A stretch of 64,000 nt of DNA, taken from the NCBI RefSeq assembly GCF_013004105.1, contig NZ_CP053085.1:4526001-4590000 (forward strand). The letters run 5' to 3'. Positions 34,863-43,267 of the stretch are shown in pieces. The notes under the pieces are model-generated. The model was not told where the DNA came from and searched no databases. It was given only the letters and a program-made list of their open reading frames with translations. Source of the DNA: Gemmatimonas groenlandica. GTDB lineage: Bacteria > Gemmatimonadota > Gemmatimonadetes > Gemmatimonadales > Gemmatimonadaceae. The position numbers and the translations under genes are program-made. Numbering within the stretch: the stretch's first letter is position 1; each line of letters starts with the position of its first letter.

Positions 34863-37150
34863 GCCAGTCCTCTCCATCTCCGGTATCCCCACTCCGCGCC
34901 AAGCAGCAGCGCCACCAACAGGAATACCGCAGGCATGTCCCACAGGTCCTTCGCTTCGCGTACCGTCACGCCGGCTTCGGTGAACACGGCGTCTTCCGCC
35001 AGCTGCCCGGCATCGGCCAGCGGGTAGTAGCGACCACCGGTCTCTTCGGCGATGCGGCGCAGCAGCGAGGCACGCAGCTCAGCCTGCGCTACATCGGCGC
35101 CGCGCTCGTCCACCAGTAGCGAACTGGTGGCCGTCTGCACGGAATCGCGACCGCGCGTGGCCACGGCATCGATCACGTAGCGGCCGGTGTCCGTGGGCGT
35201 GAAGCGGGCGGTGTAGGTGCCGTCCTCGCGTAGCGTCCACTCCAGCGGCACCGTCTGTGCGCTGCCGGTCGGCGACGTCACGGTCACGGCGACCGTCGCG
35301 TCATTCACGTCGGTGAAGAACGGCGTGCTCACGCGGGCGCGCAACGACACCGGTTCACCCGGTGCCACGCGCGACGGTGAGGCCATGATTTCGAATGGCG
35401 CCGGGGCTTCTTCCACTATCCAACGCACGAGCTGACGCCACAGCGTCTGATGCGTGACGTCTTCGATCGGAATCGACGTGTCCATCTTCCACAGCCAGCT
35501 GTCCTGCACGCCGAACACCGCACTCATGCCGCGCCCGTACCGTTGCCAGGCCAGAATCGGCACATCGCTGCGGCCACCCTCGGCCGTGCCGGCCAATAAC
35601 ATGGTGGCACCCGCGCGCAGGGCGCCGAGGCGATTCACCGTGGTCAGTGCCGGCAGCGAATCCCAGCGCGAGCGGGACGACGCCAGTGTGGCGCGTAGCT
35701 GCAACGCCGCGTGCACTTCACCGGCGCGCGTGGGGCGCACCATGACCGGTGTGGCCGGACCGTCCACATTGATGCTGCCGGCGGAAATCGTAATTGGCAG
35801 CACGTCGGCCAGCGGCGTGCCGGCGTAGCCACCTTCCGACAGCGACGCACGACCACCGAGCACCATCAGACCACCACCGCGCAGGCTCACGAAGTCGGCG
35901 AGCATGCGCAGTTGCTCGGTGGTGAAGAACGACGCCTCGATGCTGCCCAGGATGATCGCGCGATAGCCGAACAGCTCTTCGCGGCTGGTGGGGAAGCCGC
36001 CCAACAGATCAAGACTGTCGCGCACACCGAGACGCAGGAACTTGCGTTCAGCGCTGCGCATGAGACCGACCACCTGCACGGCGCTGTCGTTCGCGACCGC
36101 GCGGCGCAGGAACGCGAACTCAGGACGCGGCTCGCCTTCGAGATACAAGATGCGATCGGGCCCGGCACGCACTTCAATGCTCGTCTGCCACTCGTTGTTC
36201 TCCGTCACGATCTCCGTGGGCAGCGCCTTGGCGCGCACGGCAATGCGATGCACCCCCGGATCGAGCGGCGGAATGCGGAAGCGCACGGTGGTGAGATCAC
36301 CCTTCTCGCCCACGCGCGCGGCCTCCGTGGCGACCACGCGACCGTCGGCTTCGACCGTGATCGGCACCGGATCACGACCGGCGCCACGAATACGCACGTC
36401 GGCTTCGACCACACTCGAGGCGCCGGCTAGTGTACGACGAGGCGCCTGCACGCGTTCGATCGCGACGTCACGCTCGAACCGCTCGGTGCCCACGCCCACC
36501 GTGAATACCGGCACACGACGCGCGCGCAGCGCCAGGAGCGCGTCGTCGAGCGAACCACTGCCGTTGTCGGCGCCATCGGACACGATCACCACGCCGGCCA
36601 GCGGCATGCCGTTCAAGTCTTCACGCACATCGTTCAACGCCTGCGCGAGATCGGAGCGCGTGCCGTTCGACTTGAGCGCAGCGGCGCCGGCAATCGGCGA
36701 GGCATCGGCGGCAAAGCGAAAGCGACGGATCGCGAACTTCTCGGCCAGCTGCTTCGACAGTGCGCCGGTGTCGGCGAGGGTGCGCTGCAACGCGGCGGTG
36801 CGCGTGCTGTCGCCCACATCGCGAATGCGCATACTGCGCGAATCATCCATGAGGACGGCAAGCACGTTGCGCTGCGGCACCGCTGATGCGATGACGAGGC
36901 CCGGGCGCAACAGGCAGCCGATCACCAACAACACGGCCGCCGCGCGCAACGTGGCGAGTATCGCGCGATCCGCAGGACGCAAGGTGCGCACACGCGCATA
37001 CGCTACGATTACCACCAGCAACACGATCGCCGCGGCGGCGATCACGAGCATCACGGGCACGACTGGTGCCATTACCAGATCACCCCGCGCAAAGACACGC
37101 GGAGGATACTTGAAGAGCAGGGTAGTGATGGATTCGAACCAGTTTCCCAC
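34859..37150 (-). CDS. Large VWA membrane protein with glutamine-amidotransferase-like domain
   Basis: A 763-aa protein from a GTG at 37150, first gene of the eight-gene operon. Two N-terminal helices lie at about 30-50 and 65-85. The VWA domain has MIDAS residues DDSRS (VLMDDSRSMRI) and VVIVSDGADNGSG. Next comes an Ig-like/CARDB-type region (VTENNEWQTSIEVRAGPD), then a class I glutamine-amidotransferase-like segment (MLADFVSLRGGGLMVLGG) without the catalytic Cys, a further beta domain, and a C-terminal helix (AVFLLVALLLGAEWGYRRW). The layout resembles the VWA proteins found next to BatA genes. Start has no clear ribosome site. Confidence 0.82.
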   Translation of the reverse strand: MGNWFESITTLLFKYPPRVFARGDLVMAPVVPVMLVIAAAAIVLLVVIVAYARVRTLRPADRAILATLRAAAVLLVIGCLLRPGLVIASAVPQRNVLAVLMDDSRSMRIRDVGDSTRTAALQRTLADTGALSKQLAEKFAIRRFRFAADASPIAGAAALKSNGTRSDLAQALNDVREDLNGMPLAGVVIVSDGADNGSGSLDDALLALRARRVPVFTVGVGTERFERDVAIERVQAPRRTLAGASSVVEADVRIRGAGRDPVPITVEADGRVVATEAARVGEKGDLTTVRFRIPPLDPGVHRIAVRAKALPTEIVTENNEWQTSIEVRAGPDRILYLEGEPRPEFAFLRRAVANDSAVQVVGLMRSAERKFLRLGVRDSLDLLGGFPTSREELFGYRAIILGSIEASFFTTEQLRMLADFVSLRGGGLMVLGGRASLSEGGYAGTPLADVLPITISAGSINVDGPATPVMVRPTRAGEVHAALQLRATLASSRSRWDSLPALTTVNRLGALRAGATMLLAGTAEGGRSDVPILAWQRYGRGMSAVFGVQDSWLWKMDTSIPIEDVTHQTLWRQLVRWIVEEAPAPFEIMASPSRVAPGEPVSLRARVSTPFFTDVNDATVAVTVTSPTGSAQTVPLEWTLREDGTYTARFTPTDTGRYVIDAVATRGRDSVQTATSSLLVDERGADVAQAELRASLLRRIAEETGGRYYPLADAGQLAEDAVFTEAGVTVREAKDLWDMPAVFLLVALLLGAEWGYRRWRGLA

Positions 37151-37409
37151 GGATATAGTCTGGGCGGGGGCGGGAGCGAGGTCGGCGTGCCGGTCACGCC
37201 GACAAATAGGACACGGTGCAGCTCACGAGAGTGCACCTTCGGGCACGAAGCGTCTACCCCGTGACGCAATAGTCGGTCATCCCGTTGGGTTTTGCTTTTG
37301 GAATGCGGGACGGCGTTCCAGCGCCTTAACATTCGTTTCGCCGCCTCGTCCAATGGGGTGAAGCGGGCGCCCGTCTCGGCGAACGCGGCCCATACTGGAG
37401 ATAGATCCC

Positions 37410-38210
37410 ATGCGAAGCTCTCATTCCCGATCACTCGCGCTCGCCCTCACGCTGAGCGCGTTCGTTCCGTCGCTGCTCGTTGCGCAGACGCCTCCCCCGC
37501 AGCGCCCGGTGCGACCTCGTGCCGCCGCTGCGCCAGCGCCAGACGCGGCTGGCCCCGCGAATGCACAGTCTGGACCGGCTGGTCGCTTCGGCGGTCCCGG
37601 TGCCCGCAATGGTCGTGGTGGCCCCGGTGGCGGTCATCCCGCTGCCATGCTGCTCCGCGCGCGTACACAGCTCGAGCTTACCGATGATCAGGTGAAGCGT
37701 CTCGAAGCGCTGGCGGCCGCCCCAGCGCCCAAGTCGAACGCCACGGACATGATGCGTGCGCAGGCCGATCTCCTCGACGCCACGCAGGGCGATGGCAATC
37801 TGGGTGGTGCCCGAGCCGCACTCGACAAGCTCAGCCGCCTGCGAAACGATCAGGTGCTCGCCCGCATCAAGTCGCAACAGGATGTGCGCGCCGTGCTCAC
37901 ATCGGCGCAGAAGACCAAGGTCGACAACATGCGCCAGCAGTTGCGTAACCGCGGTGGCGCCAAGCGGCAGCGCGGCATGCGACCGGGCGGCATGCGACCG
38001 GGTGGCATGCGTCAGGGGCGTGGCCAGATGGCCCCCGGTATGCCGCAGGGTGGTGGCATGCGACAGGGTCGCGGGCAGATGGGCCCCGGTATGCCTGGCA
38101 TGATGCCTGGCATGATGCCTGGGAATCCACAGGGTACACAGGGACCGATGCCGCGCATGCGTCGCGGTGGCGACGTACCCGACACCGCCCCCGTGCCGCC
38201 GACCAACTGA
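37410..38210 (+). CDS. Periplasmic LTxxQ (Spy-like) protein with Met/Gly/Arg-rich tail
   Basis: A 266-aa protein. GGAG precedes the ATG by nine bases. A signal peptide ends near LLVAQ, followed by a Pro/Ala-rich stretch. The helical core has the two LTxxQ motifs of the Spy/CpxP fold (LELTDDQVKRLEAL and VLTSAQKTKVDNM). From about residue 190 the chain is made of MRPGG and RGQM units and GMPGMMPGMMPG. Spy-type proteins are periplasmic chaperones; methionine-rich repeats often bind Cu(I), which is an inference here. It is divergent from the eight-gene operon across a 259-base gap. Confidence 0.8.
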   Translation: MRSSHSRSLALALTLSAFVPSLLVAQTPPPQRPVRPRAAAAPAPDAAGPANAQSGPAGRFGGPGARNGRGGPGGGHPAAMLLRARTQLELTDDQVKRLEALAAAPAPKSNATDMMRAQADLLDATQGDGNLGGARAALDKLSRLRNDQVLARIKSQQDVRAVLTSAQKTKVDNMRQQLRNRGGAKRQRGMRPGGMRPGGMRQGRGQMAPGMPQGGGMRQGRGQMGPGMPGMMPGMMPGNPQGTQGPMPRMRRGGDVPDTAPVPPTN

Positions 38211-38249
38211 AGTCCGGAACGAATGAGTCCACAACACCGTAGGTGATCG

Positions 38250-38282
38250 AGCCGGGGCGCTGCGACAGCGACCCGGCTTTTT
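38250..38282 (+). terminator. Intrinsic terminator
   Basis: AGCCGGG pairs with CCCGGCT around an inner GCGCT/AGCG stem, followed by TTTTT. It lies 40 bases after the Spy-like gene stop, and is the clearest rho-independent terminator in the window. Confidence 0.88.
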
Positions 38283-38354
38283 CATGTCGTGCCCTTGCCA
38301 CGGCGAGGCGAGAGCCGCCCATTAGGCGCTTCACCGCTTACGCCGAGTCCTGCT

Positions 38355-40478
38355 GTGCATCGTTCTGTGCGTCGTTCGCTTCGTGTTGCGCTCATCACGG
38401 CCGCCGGCTGTGCCGTCACCACTCCGCTCGTCGCGCAGTCGGCGCCGGCAACATCCGCCGACGCCGCGACGCCGGAATCGGTAGCCCGTTGGATCACGCT
38501 GGCGGCACCGCCCAGCGGCGAGGCGCACGCGCTCGACGCATTGCGCGGCGTGCTCCCTGGATGGACGCGCGACAATATGGGCAATCTCGTGAAACGGGTG
38601 GGCCGCGGATCGCCGCGCCGCATGATCGCCTGCGCGATGGACGTGCCGGCGTTCGTCGTCAGCGGCATCACGGAGCAGGGGTACATCCGACTACATCGCA
38701 CTGGCGTCGCAGCGCATCCGTTGTGGGATCAGTTTCATGAGGCCCACCAGCTGCGCATTCTTACCGCCCGCGGCGAGGTCACGGGGGTCGTCGCCATCGC
38801 CAATGGACACTTCGCGCGACAGCATCGCGGTGACACCACCGTGGTGGGCGTCGATCAGCTCTGGGTCGACGTGGGCGCGAGCACCAAGGCGCAGGCTGAA
38901 GCGCAGGGCATCTCCCTGCTCGATCCGGTCGTGGCGTCGCGTCCGGTGTGGACGTACGCCGGTTATGCCTCTGGGCCGGCCGCCGGCGCCCGCGCCAGTT
39001 GTGCCGCCGTGGCCAGCGCTGGCGCAGCGGCCGCCGCGTCATCGCAGCCGGGCGAAACGATCTACGTGTTGTCGTCGCAGCGCAGCTTCGGCTGGGTTGG
39101 TCTCGCGGCCGTCCTCGCGCGCTCCGGCAAGCTCGATGCACTCACACTACTCGACGAAGGCAAGGCGGCAGGCAGTGCGGCCATGCTGCCGGTGGCGCGT
39201 CTCGGGCAGACCAAGCGTGCCGTGACCCGCGTGATCGCGTCCACAGGACTCGACAGCGTGCGCGTCATCACGCCCGCGGTTCGCTTCGCGGGGTCGATGG
39301 TGGAATCGGTGGCGGCCGCCGACGTGCGCGCGCTGCTGCAGGAGGCGGCGCGCGCTGGTGGCCTCGCCAGTGCGCCTGCGCTGCTGGCGCCAGCCCTCGA
39401 TACCGCAAAAGCCACCGCGAGTGCGCGCCTGCCGCGCCGCGATGCCTACGGTGCCATCGAAAAGACGTTCATGACGATCGCCGACCTGCCTGGCGTGCCA
39501 GGACACGAGTGGCGCGTGCGCGAGGCGATCACCGCGCTGCTGCCGGCCTGGGCGAAGTCGCGCGCGGTCGTGGATAGCGCAGGAAATCTCATCGTGGCCG
39601 CCGGTCCCGAGCGGGACTCGATCGCGTTCATCGCGCACATGGACGAAGTGAGCTTCGAAGTGGAGAGCATCTCGCGCGATGGCACGGTGCGGTTGGCGCG
39701 TCGTGGCGGTGTGGTGCCGAGTGCGTGGGAGGGTCAGCCGGCGGCGCTGCACTTCGATCGCGTGGGAGCCAGCGAGGCCGCGCCGTCGTTGCGTGGCGTG
39801 TTCGTACCGCGCGACTCCGCACGCGTGAAAGCGCCCAGCGTGAGCACCGCGTGGTTCGGCGTCGACTCAGCCACGCTCGTGGCGCAGGGGGTGCGCGTTG
39901 GCGACGCCGTCACCGGCTACAAGCGCGCGTCACGCCTGGGCGGAACACGTCTCACGGGGCGTGGCAGCGACGATCGCACGGGCAGCACGGCGCTGTTGCA
40001 TGCGGTGCAGCGCATCGATCCGAACACACTCACGCACAAGGTGTTGTTCGTGTGGTCAGTGCGTGAAGAGGGCGGACTGAACGGCGCCGGCGCGTTTGGC
40101 GCGAATCATGGTCGTTCACTGCAGCGCATCTACAGCGTAGACACGTTCGTGAGCTCGGATACGCCGCTCGAAGACAAGGCGTTTGCCTATGCGCCGCTCG
40201 GGCAGGGCTTCGTACTGCGCGGTCTCGACGACGGCGCCATCTCACCGCCGGCCGAGCGCCAACGCGTACTCTCAGCGGCGCGTGCGCAGGGCATTCCCGT
40301 GCAGCAAGGCACCACGCATGGCTCGACCGACGGCTCGGCGATTGCGCCCTACGGCGCGCCGAATGTTGGGCTGTCGTGGCCCGGGCGGTATTCGCACACG
40401 CCCGGCGAAGTGCTAGACCTACGTGATGTCGATGCGCTCGTGAAGATCATAACGGCGCTTGCCACGGCAGCAAGGTAG
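38355..40478 (+). CDS. Tandem M42-like aminopeptidase, first half degenerate
   Basis: About 707 aa from a GTG at 38355 that gives a good signal peptide (RVALITAAGCAVTTPLVAQ); a GTG at 38289 is possible but inside the terminator's shadow. The C-terminal half has all M42/M28-type metal and catalytic residues: IAHMDE (His428, Asp430), GSDDRTG, SVREEGG, SVDTFV and YSHTPGE. The N-terminal half is recognisably the same fold (DNMGNLVKR; ACAMDVPAFVV; EQGYIRLHRTG), but AHMDE has become CAMDV and the later ligands are missing. It is probably a periplasmic aminopeptidase whose first copy is structural. Single gene after the terminator. Confidence 0.85.
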   Translation: MHRSVRRSLRVALITAAGCAVTTPLVAQSAPATSADAATPESVARWITLAAPPSGEAHALDALRGVLPGWTRDNMGNLVKRVGRGSPRRMIACAMDVPAFVVSGITEQGYIRLHRTGVAAHPLWDQFHEAHQLRILTARGEVTGVVAIANGHFARQHRGDTTVVGVDQLWVDVGASTKAQAEAQGISLLDPVVASRPVWTYAGYASGPAAGARASCAAVASAGAAAAASSQPGETIYVLSSQRSFGWVGLAAVLARSGKLDALTLLDEGKAAGSAAMLPVARLGQTKRAVTRVIASTGLDSVRVITPAVRFAGSMVESVAAADVRALLQEAARAGGLASAPALLAPALDTAKATASARLPRRDAYGAIEKTFMTIADLPGVPGHEWRVREAITALLPAWAKSRAVVDSAGNLIVAAGPERDSIAFIAHMDEVSFEVESISRDGTVRLARRGGVVPSAWEGQPAALHFDRVGASEAAPSLRGVFVPRDSARVKAPSVSTAWFGVDSATLVAQGVRVGDAVTGYKRASRLGGTRLTGRGSDDRTGSTALLHAVQRIDPNTLTHKVLFVWSVREEGGLNGAGAFGANHGRSLQRIYSVDTFVSSDTPLEDKAFAYAPLGQGFVLRGLDDGAISPPAERQRVLSAARAQGIPVQQGTTHGSTDGSAIAPYGAPNVGLSWPGRYSHTPGEVLDLRDVDALVKIITALATAAR

Positions 40479-40489
40479 AGCGAAAAGCA

Positions 40490-40569
40490 ACTCGCGACTC
40501 CGAACTTCAACGCAAAACTCACCACTCACGTGAGTCTCGAGTTTTGCGTTGAAGTTTGGAGTCGTGGGT
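40490..40569. repeat. Long inverted repeat at a convergent junction
   Basis: A 31-base arm (core CTTCAACGCAAAACTC) and its complement match at 28 positions around an 18-base loop that itself contains ACTCACGTGAGT, a perfect 12-bp palindrome. It fills the gap between two convergent genes and ends four bases from the next stop codon. No T tract; may act as a terminator or be a mobile hairpin. Confidence 0.85.
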
Positions 40570-40573
40570 TTTC

Positions 40574-41710
40574 CTACTGCTCGTCGGCCGACGGCCCGTA
40601 GAGGCCCGGCACGGGTACGCCGAGCAAACGGTAGTAAATCGTAAGCTGCGCGCGATGGTGAATCATGTGGCTGATCACCGACGTGCGGAGCACCGACAGC
40701 TTCGGCATGGCCATGAGGACCTGAGGGCCCATGCGCAACGTCCACGTTTCGCCAAGCTGTTCGTCGGTGACCGTGGCGAGTGCCGCCTTGAAGTCGGCGA
40801 GCCGAGCGTCGAACTGCGCGACGAAGCCGGCGGCGGTGGTCGGCACTTCCGAGCGCGGCGTCGGCTCGGCGAAGTCGAGTTCCGACGTGGTGATGGTCAC
40901 GGTGCCCCATATGCCGAAATCGGTGAGGTGATTGGCGAGCTTCTGCAACGGCCACGACTTCGGATGCGGCGTGAAGTCGAGGTGCGCCTCGGGAACGCGC
41001 TCCAGCATCTTGCGGGTCTGCGCCATCTCGTGATCGAGATCGGACAGGGCGGATTGAACGAGAGACATGGGCGGTGGTGGTAACGGTGGACGGAAGTGCT
41101 CCGGGGAGACACCGGAGGCCGCGCGCCAGGCGGCGACATCGGCTGGGGTGTCGAGGTCGAAACTACCGCTCCGAAGAGAAACCGTAAGGGTCGCATTGTC
41201 ACGAAGTAATCCGCGGGCGCCTTGGTCGCCGTCGAGCGCGGCGAGCGCGGTCCAATCCGCCCGCGGTAGCACTGCCGGAATGCCTCGGACCGCGCTGCCG
41301 TCAGCGCCGGCATACTCCGACGCCACGCGCCCCGCGCCCCCGTTCGATGTCGTGATGAGCGACTGCAGGTGCTCGACACTGACCGTCGGCATGTCGCACG
41401 TGGCGATCAGTGCCGCCGGAATTCCGGCAAAGCGTACATCGTTCAGCTCCGCTACCGCGCAGGAGATCGACGTGCCCATGCCTCGCTGCCATTGCACATT
41501 TTCGATACAGTGTACCGGCAGTATCGAAACAGCATCGCGTACATCTGCGGACTCGGCGCCAACAATCACGAGGACCGGTGAGCAACCCGCTTCGAGTAGC
41601 TGCCTGGCTGCGTGCTCCACGAGCGTCACGCCGTTCATCTTGAGCAGCTGCTTCGGGGATCCCAGTCGACGGGAGCCGCCCGCCGCCAGGAGCACACCGG
41701 CGACGGTCAT
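40574..41710 (-). CDS. MobA-like nucleotidyltransferase fused to a DinB domain
   Basis: A 378-aa protein. Residues 1-200 are a MobA-like NTP transferase as in molybdenum-cofactor cytidylyltransferases: AGVLLAAGGSRRLGSPKQLL, VLVIVGAES, ATCDMPTVS and DLDTPADV. After a proline linker (RPPLPPPP) residues 215-378 form a DinB four-helix bundle with candidate metal His in LANHLTDFG and SHMIHHRAQLTIYY, ending GLYGPSADEQ. An internal ATG at 41068 sits exactly at the boundary, so DinB could also be made separately. The gene follows xdhC by four bases, fitting a Moco-maturation role for the first domain. Confidence 0.82.
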   Translation of the reverse strand: MTVAGVLLAAGGSRRLGSPKQLLKMNGVTLVEHAARQLLEAGCSPVLVIVGAESADVRDAVSILPVHCIENVQWQRGMGTSISCAVAELNDVRFAGIPAALIATCDMPTVSVEHLQSLITTSNGGAGRVASEYAGADGSAVRGIPAVLPRADWTALAALDGDQGARGLLRDNATLTVSLRSGSFDLDTPADVAAWRAASGVSPEHFRPPLPPPPMSLVQSALSDLDHEMAQTRKMLERVPEAHLDFTPHPKSWPLQKLANHLTDFGIWGTVTITTSELDFAEPTPRSEVPTTAAGFVAQFDARLADFKAALATVTDEQLGETWTLRMGPQVLMAMPKLSVLRTSVISHMIHHRAQLTIYYRLLGVPVPGLYGPSADEQ

Positions 41711-41714
41711 CGCC

Positions 41715-42965
41715 TCAGTCGCGCTCGCGGTGATCGTCGATCCCCACATCGCACTCGGTAGGGACGATCGGCCCCTCGTGCTCGAATACCCGGGGCGTCG
41801 GCGTGCGGGCGTGAATCGGGCTCTGACGCTCCCGCAGAAATCCGGCGGGGCGACCATGGATCACCGCCTCGATCTCGGCGATGGCCGACAGCGCGATCGA
41901 CGCCGGGCTCTCGCCGCCAAGGTCGAGGCCGATCGGGGCGTGCAGCCGGTGGCGCATGCGATCGGTCAGGGCGGTGCCGTTCGCGCCCAGCGCGACTTCT
42001 ACCGCGTCCAGCAGCTGTCCGGCGCGCTTTCGCGAGCCCAGTACGCCGATGTACGCCACCGGGAGCGGCAGAAGCGCGGTGAGCCAGGCACTGTCGACGT
42101 CGAAAATGTGCGACAGCAGCGCGACAGCCGTGCGCCCGTCGTGCGGCAGCGTCGCCAGCACCCCGTTCAACGACTCGGAGTCGTTCAAAGAGGCGCCGTA
42201 ACGCGCGACGTGCGTGGCCACGTCGGGCGGCAGCGACAGCTCGGCTAGCACCGCCGGGCGATGATCGATGACGGTCACCTCCCACTCCAGCGCCCGCGCG
42301 ATCTGCACGAACGCATCGGCGCCACGACCCGCGCCGATCACATGCAGCGCAATCGGGGCTACCAACGGCTCGATGAACAGCGCAGCGGCATCGTCCCGCA
42401 CGTCGTGCAGCAATGGATGGCCTGTGCGCTGCGCCGCCCGCGTGCACTCCATCAGCTCGGGCCCCGAGATCCAATGGACTTGATTGCCGATGGGGCGCCA
42501 CGTGCCCGACGCGGCGTCGCCGTCGAGCACCGCACAGCTACTCCCGCCGCCATGCCCGTCGAGCACGGTGAGTACGGCGCCACTGCCGCGCCGGGAGCGA
42601 ATTGCCTCGACATCGGCCAGCCACCGTGGATCGGGCAGTGGCTCCAGCAGGAGGTGGGCGATGCCATCGCACGCCGCACCGAATCCCCAGATGGCCTCGA
42701 GGTCGGCCCGCAAATCATACATCAGCCGAACACCACGGCCGGTCGCACACACCTCGGCCGCCCGCGCCGCCACGTCGCCTTCGAGACAGCCGCCACTAAT
42801 CGCGCCCGCCAGCACGCGCCCCTCGGCGTCCACCAACAGGCGGGCACCGGGCTGACGGTACGAACTGCCGTCGACCTGCACCAGCGTCGCCAGCGCGAGC
42901 GGCACATCCGGGCGCGCGGATGTGGCCTCCGCGGCGGCGCGGGCGAGTTCTCGGAATCCGGTCAC
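41715..42965 (-). CDS. xdhC: XdhC/CoxI family molybdoenzyme maturation protein
   Basis: About 416 aa from a GTG at 42965; the frame is open to 43223 but that part runs through a hairpin repeat. The N-terminal XdhC/CoxI domain has LVQVDGSSYRQPGARLLV and AGAISGGCLEGDV. The C-terminal Rossmann domain has HVIGAGRGADAFV and AYIGVLGSRKRAGQLL. XdhC binds Moco, promotes sulfuration and delivers it to xanthine dehydrogenase-type enzymes. The target dehydrogenase is not in this window; the next gene encodes a MobA-like protein likely acting in the same pathway. Confidence 0.9.
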   Translation of the reverse strand: MTGFRELARAAAEATSARPDVPLALATLVQVDGSSYRQPGARLLVDAEGRVLAGAISGGCLEGDVAARAAEVCATGRGVRLMYDLRADLEAIWGFGAACDGIAHLLLEPLPDPRWLADVEAIRSRRGSGAVLTVLDGHGGGSSCAVLDGDAASGTWRPIGNQVHWISGPELMECTRAAQRTGHPLLHDVRDDAAALFIEPLVAPIALHVIGAGRGADAFVQIARALEWEVTVIDHRPAVLAELSLPPDVATHVARYGASLNDSESLNGVLATLPHDGRTAVALLSHIFDVDSAWLTALLPLPVAYIGVLGSRKRAGQLLDAVEVALGANGTALTDRMRHRLHAPIGLDLGGESPASIALSAIAEIEAVIHGRPAGFLRERQSPIHARTPTPRVFEHEGPIVPTECDVGIDDHRERD

Positions 42966-43060
42966 GCGGGTCTGACGAGAGAGGCGGAAGTCATCTAACC
43001 ACACGATACCACGTGGCAGCACCGCCACAAGAGCCACCGCCAGTCTATGCGGCCCTACCA

Positions 43061-43161
43061 GACAACGCGGAGGCGCAGAGAGCGCAGAGCTCGCTGAGGA
43101 CACCAAGAGAAAATCCTTCTCTGCGTCCTCTGCGGCCTCTGCCTCTCTGCGAGATCGGTTC
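43061..43161. repeat. Long hairpin repeat, CGCAGAG family, copy 2
   Basis: ACGCGGAGGCGCAGAG with further CGCAGAG units is mirrored by CTCTGCGGCCTCTGCC and ends GAGATCGGTTC. It lies in the 302-base divergent gap between xdhC and the TetR gene; the rest of the gap holds the regulator's inverted repeat. Confidence 0.85.
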
Positions 43162-43212
43162 GCGGATCTCAACCAGTGACCAACCGGTTTTTGTCCCAAC
43201 TGGAAGGGACGA

Positions 43213-43256
43213 AATGCAAGCAAGTGCCCGCTTGCGCGATAGTGAGTACTTGCATT
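43213..43256. promoter_or_regulatory. Candidate TetR operator
   Basis: AATGCAAG (43213-43220) and CTTGCATT (43249-43256) are exact inverted repeats, 36 bases centre to centre, ending 11 bases upstream of the TetR start codon. A TetR protein commonly represses its own operon from such a site. The spacing is long for one dimer, so two dimers may bind. Confidence 0.4.
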
Positions 43257-43267
43257 ACCGTTGCTAC

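Noticed and set aside
42966-43223. N-terminal extension of XdhC
   Set aside because: It translates hairpin repeat copy 2 (NRSRREAEAAEDAE-type peptide), which is an artefact of the repeat lacking stops, not XdhC sequence.
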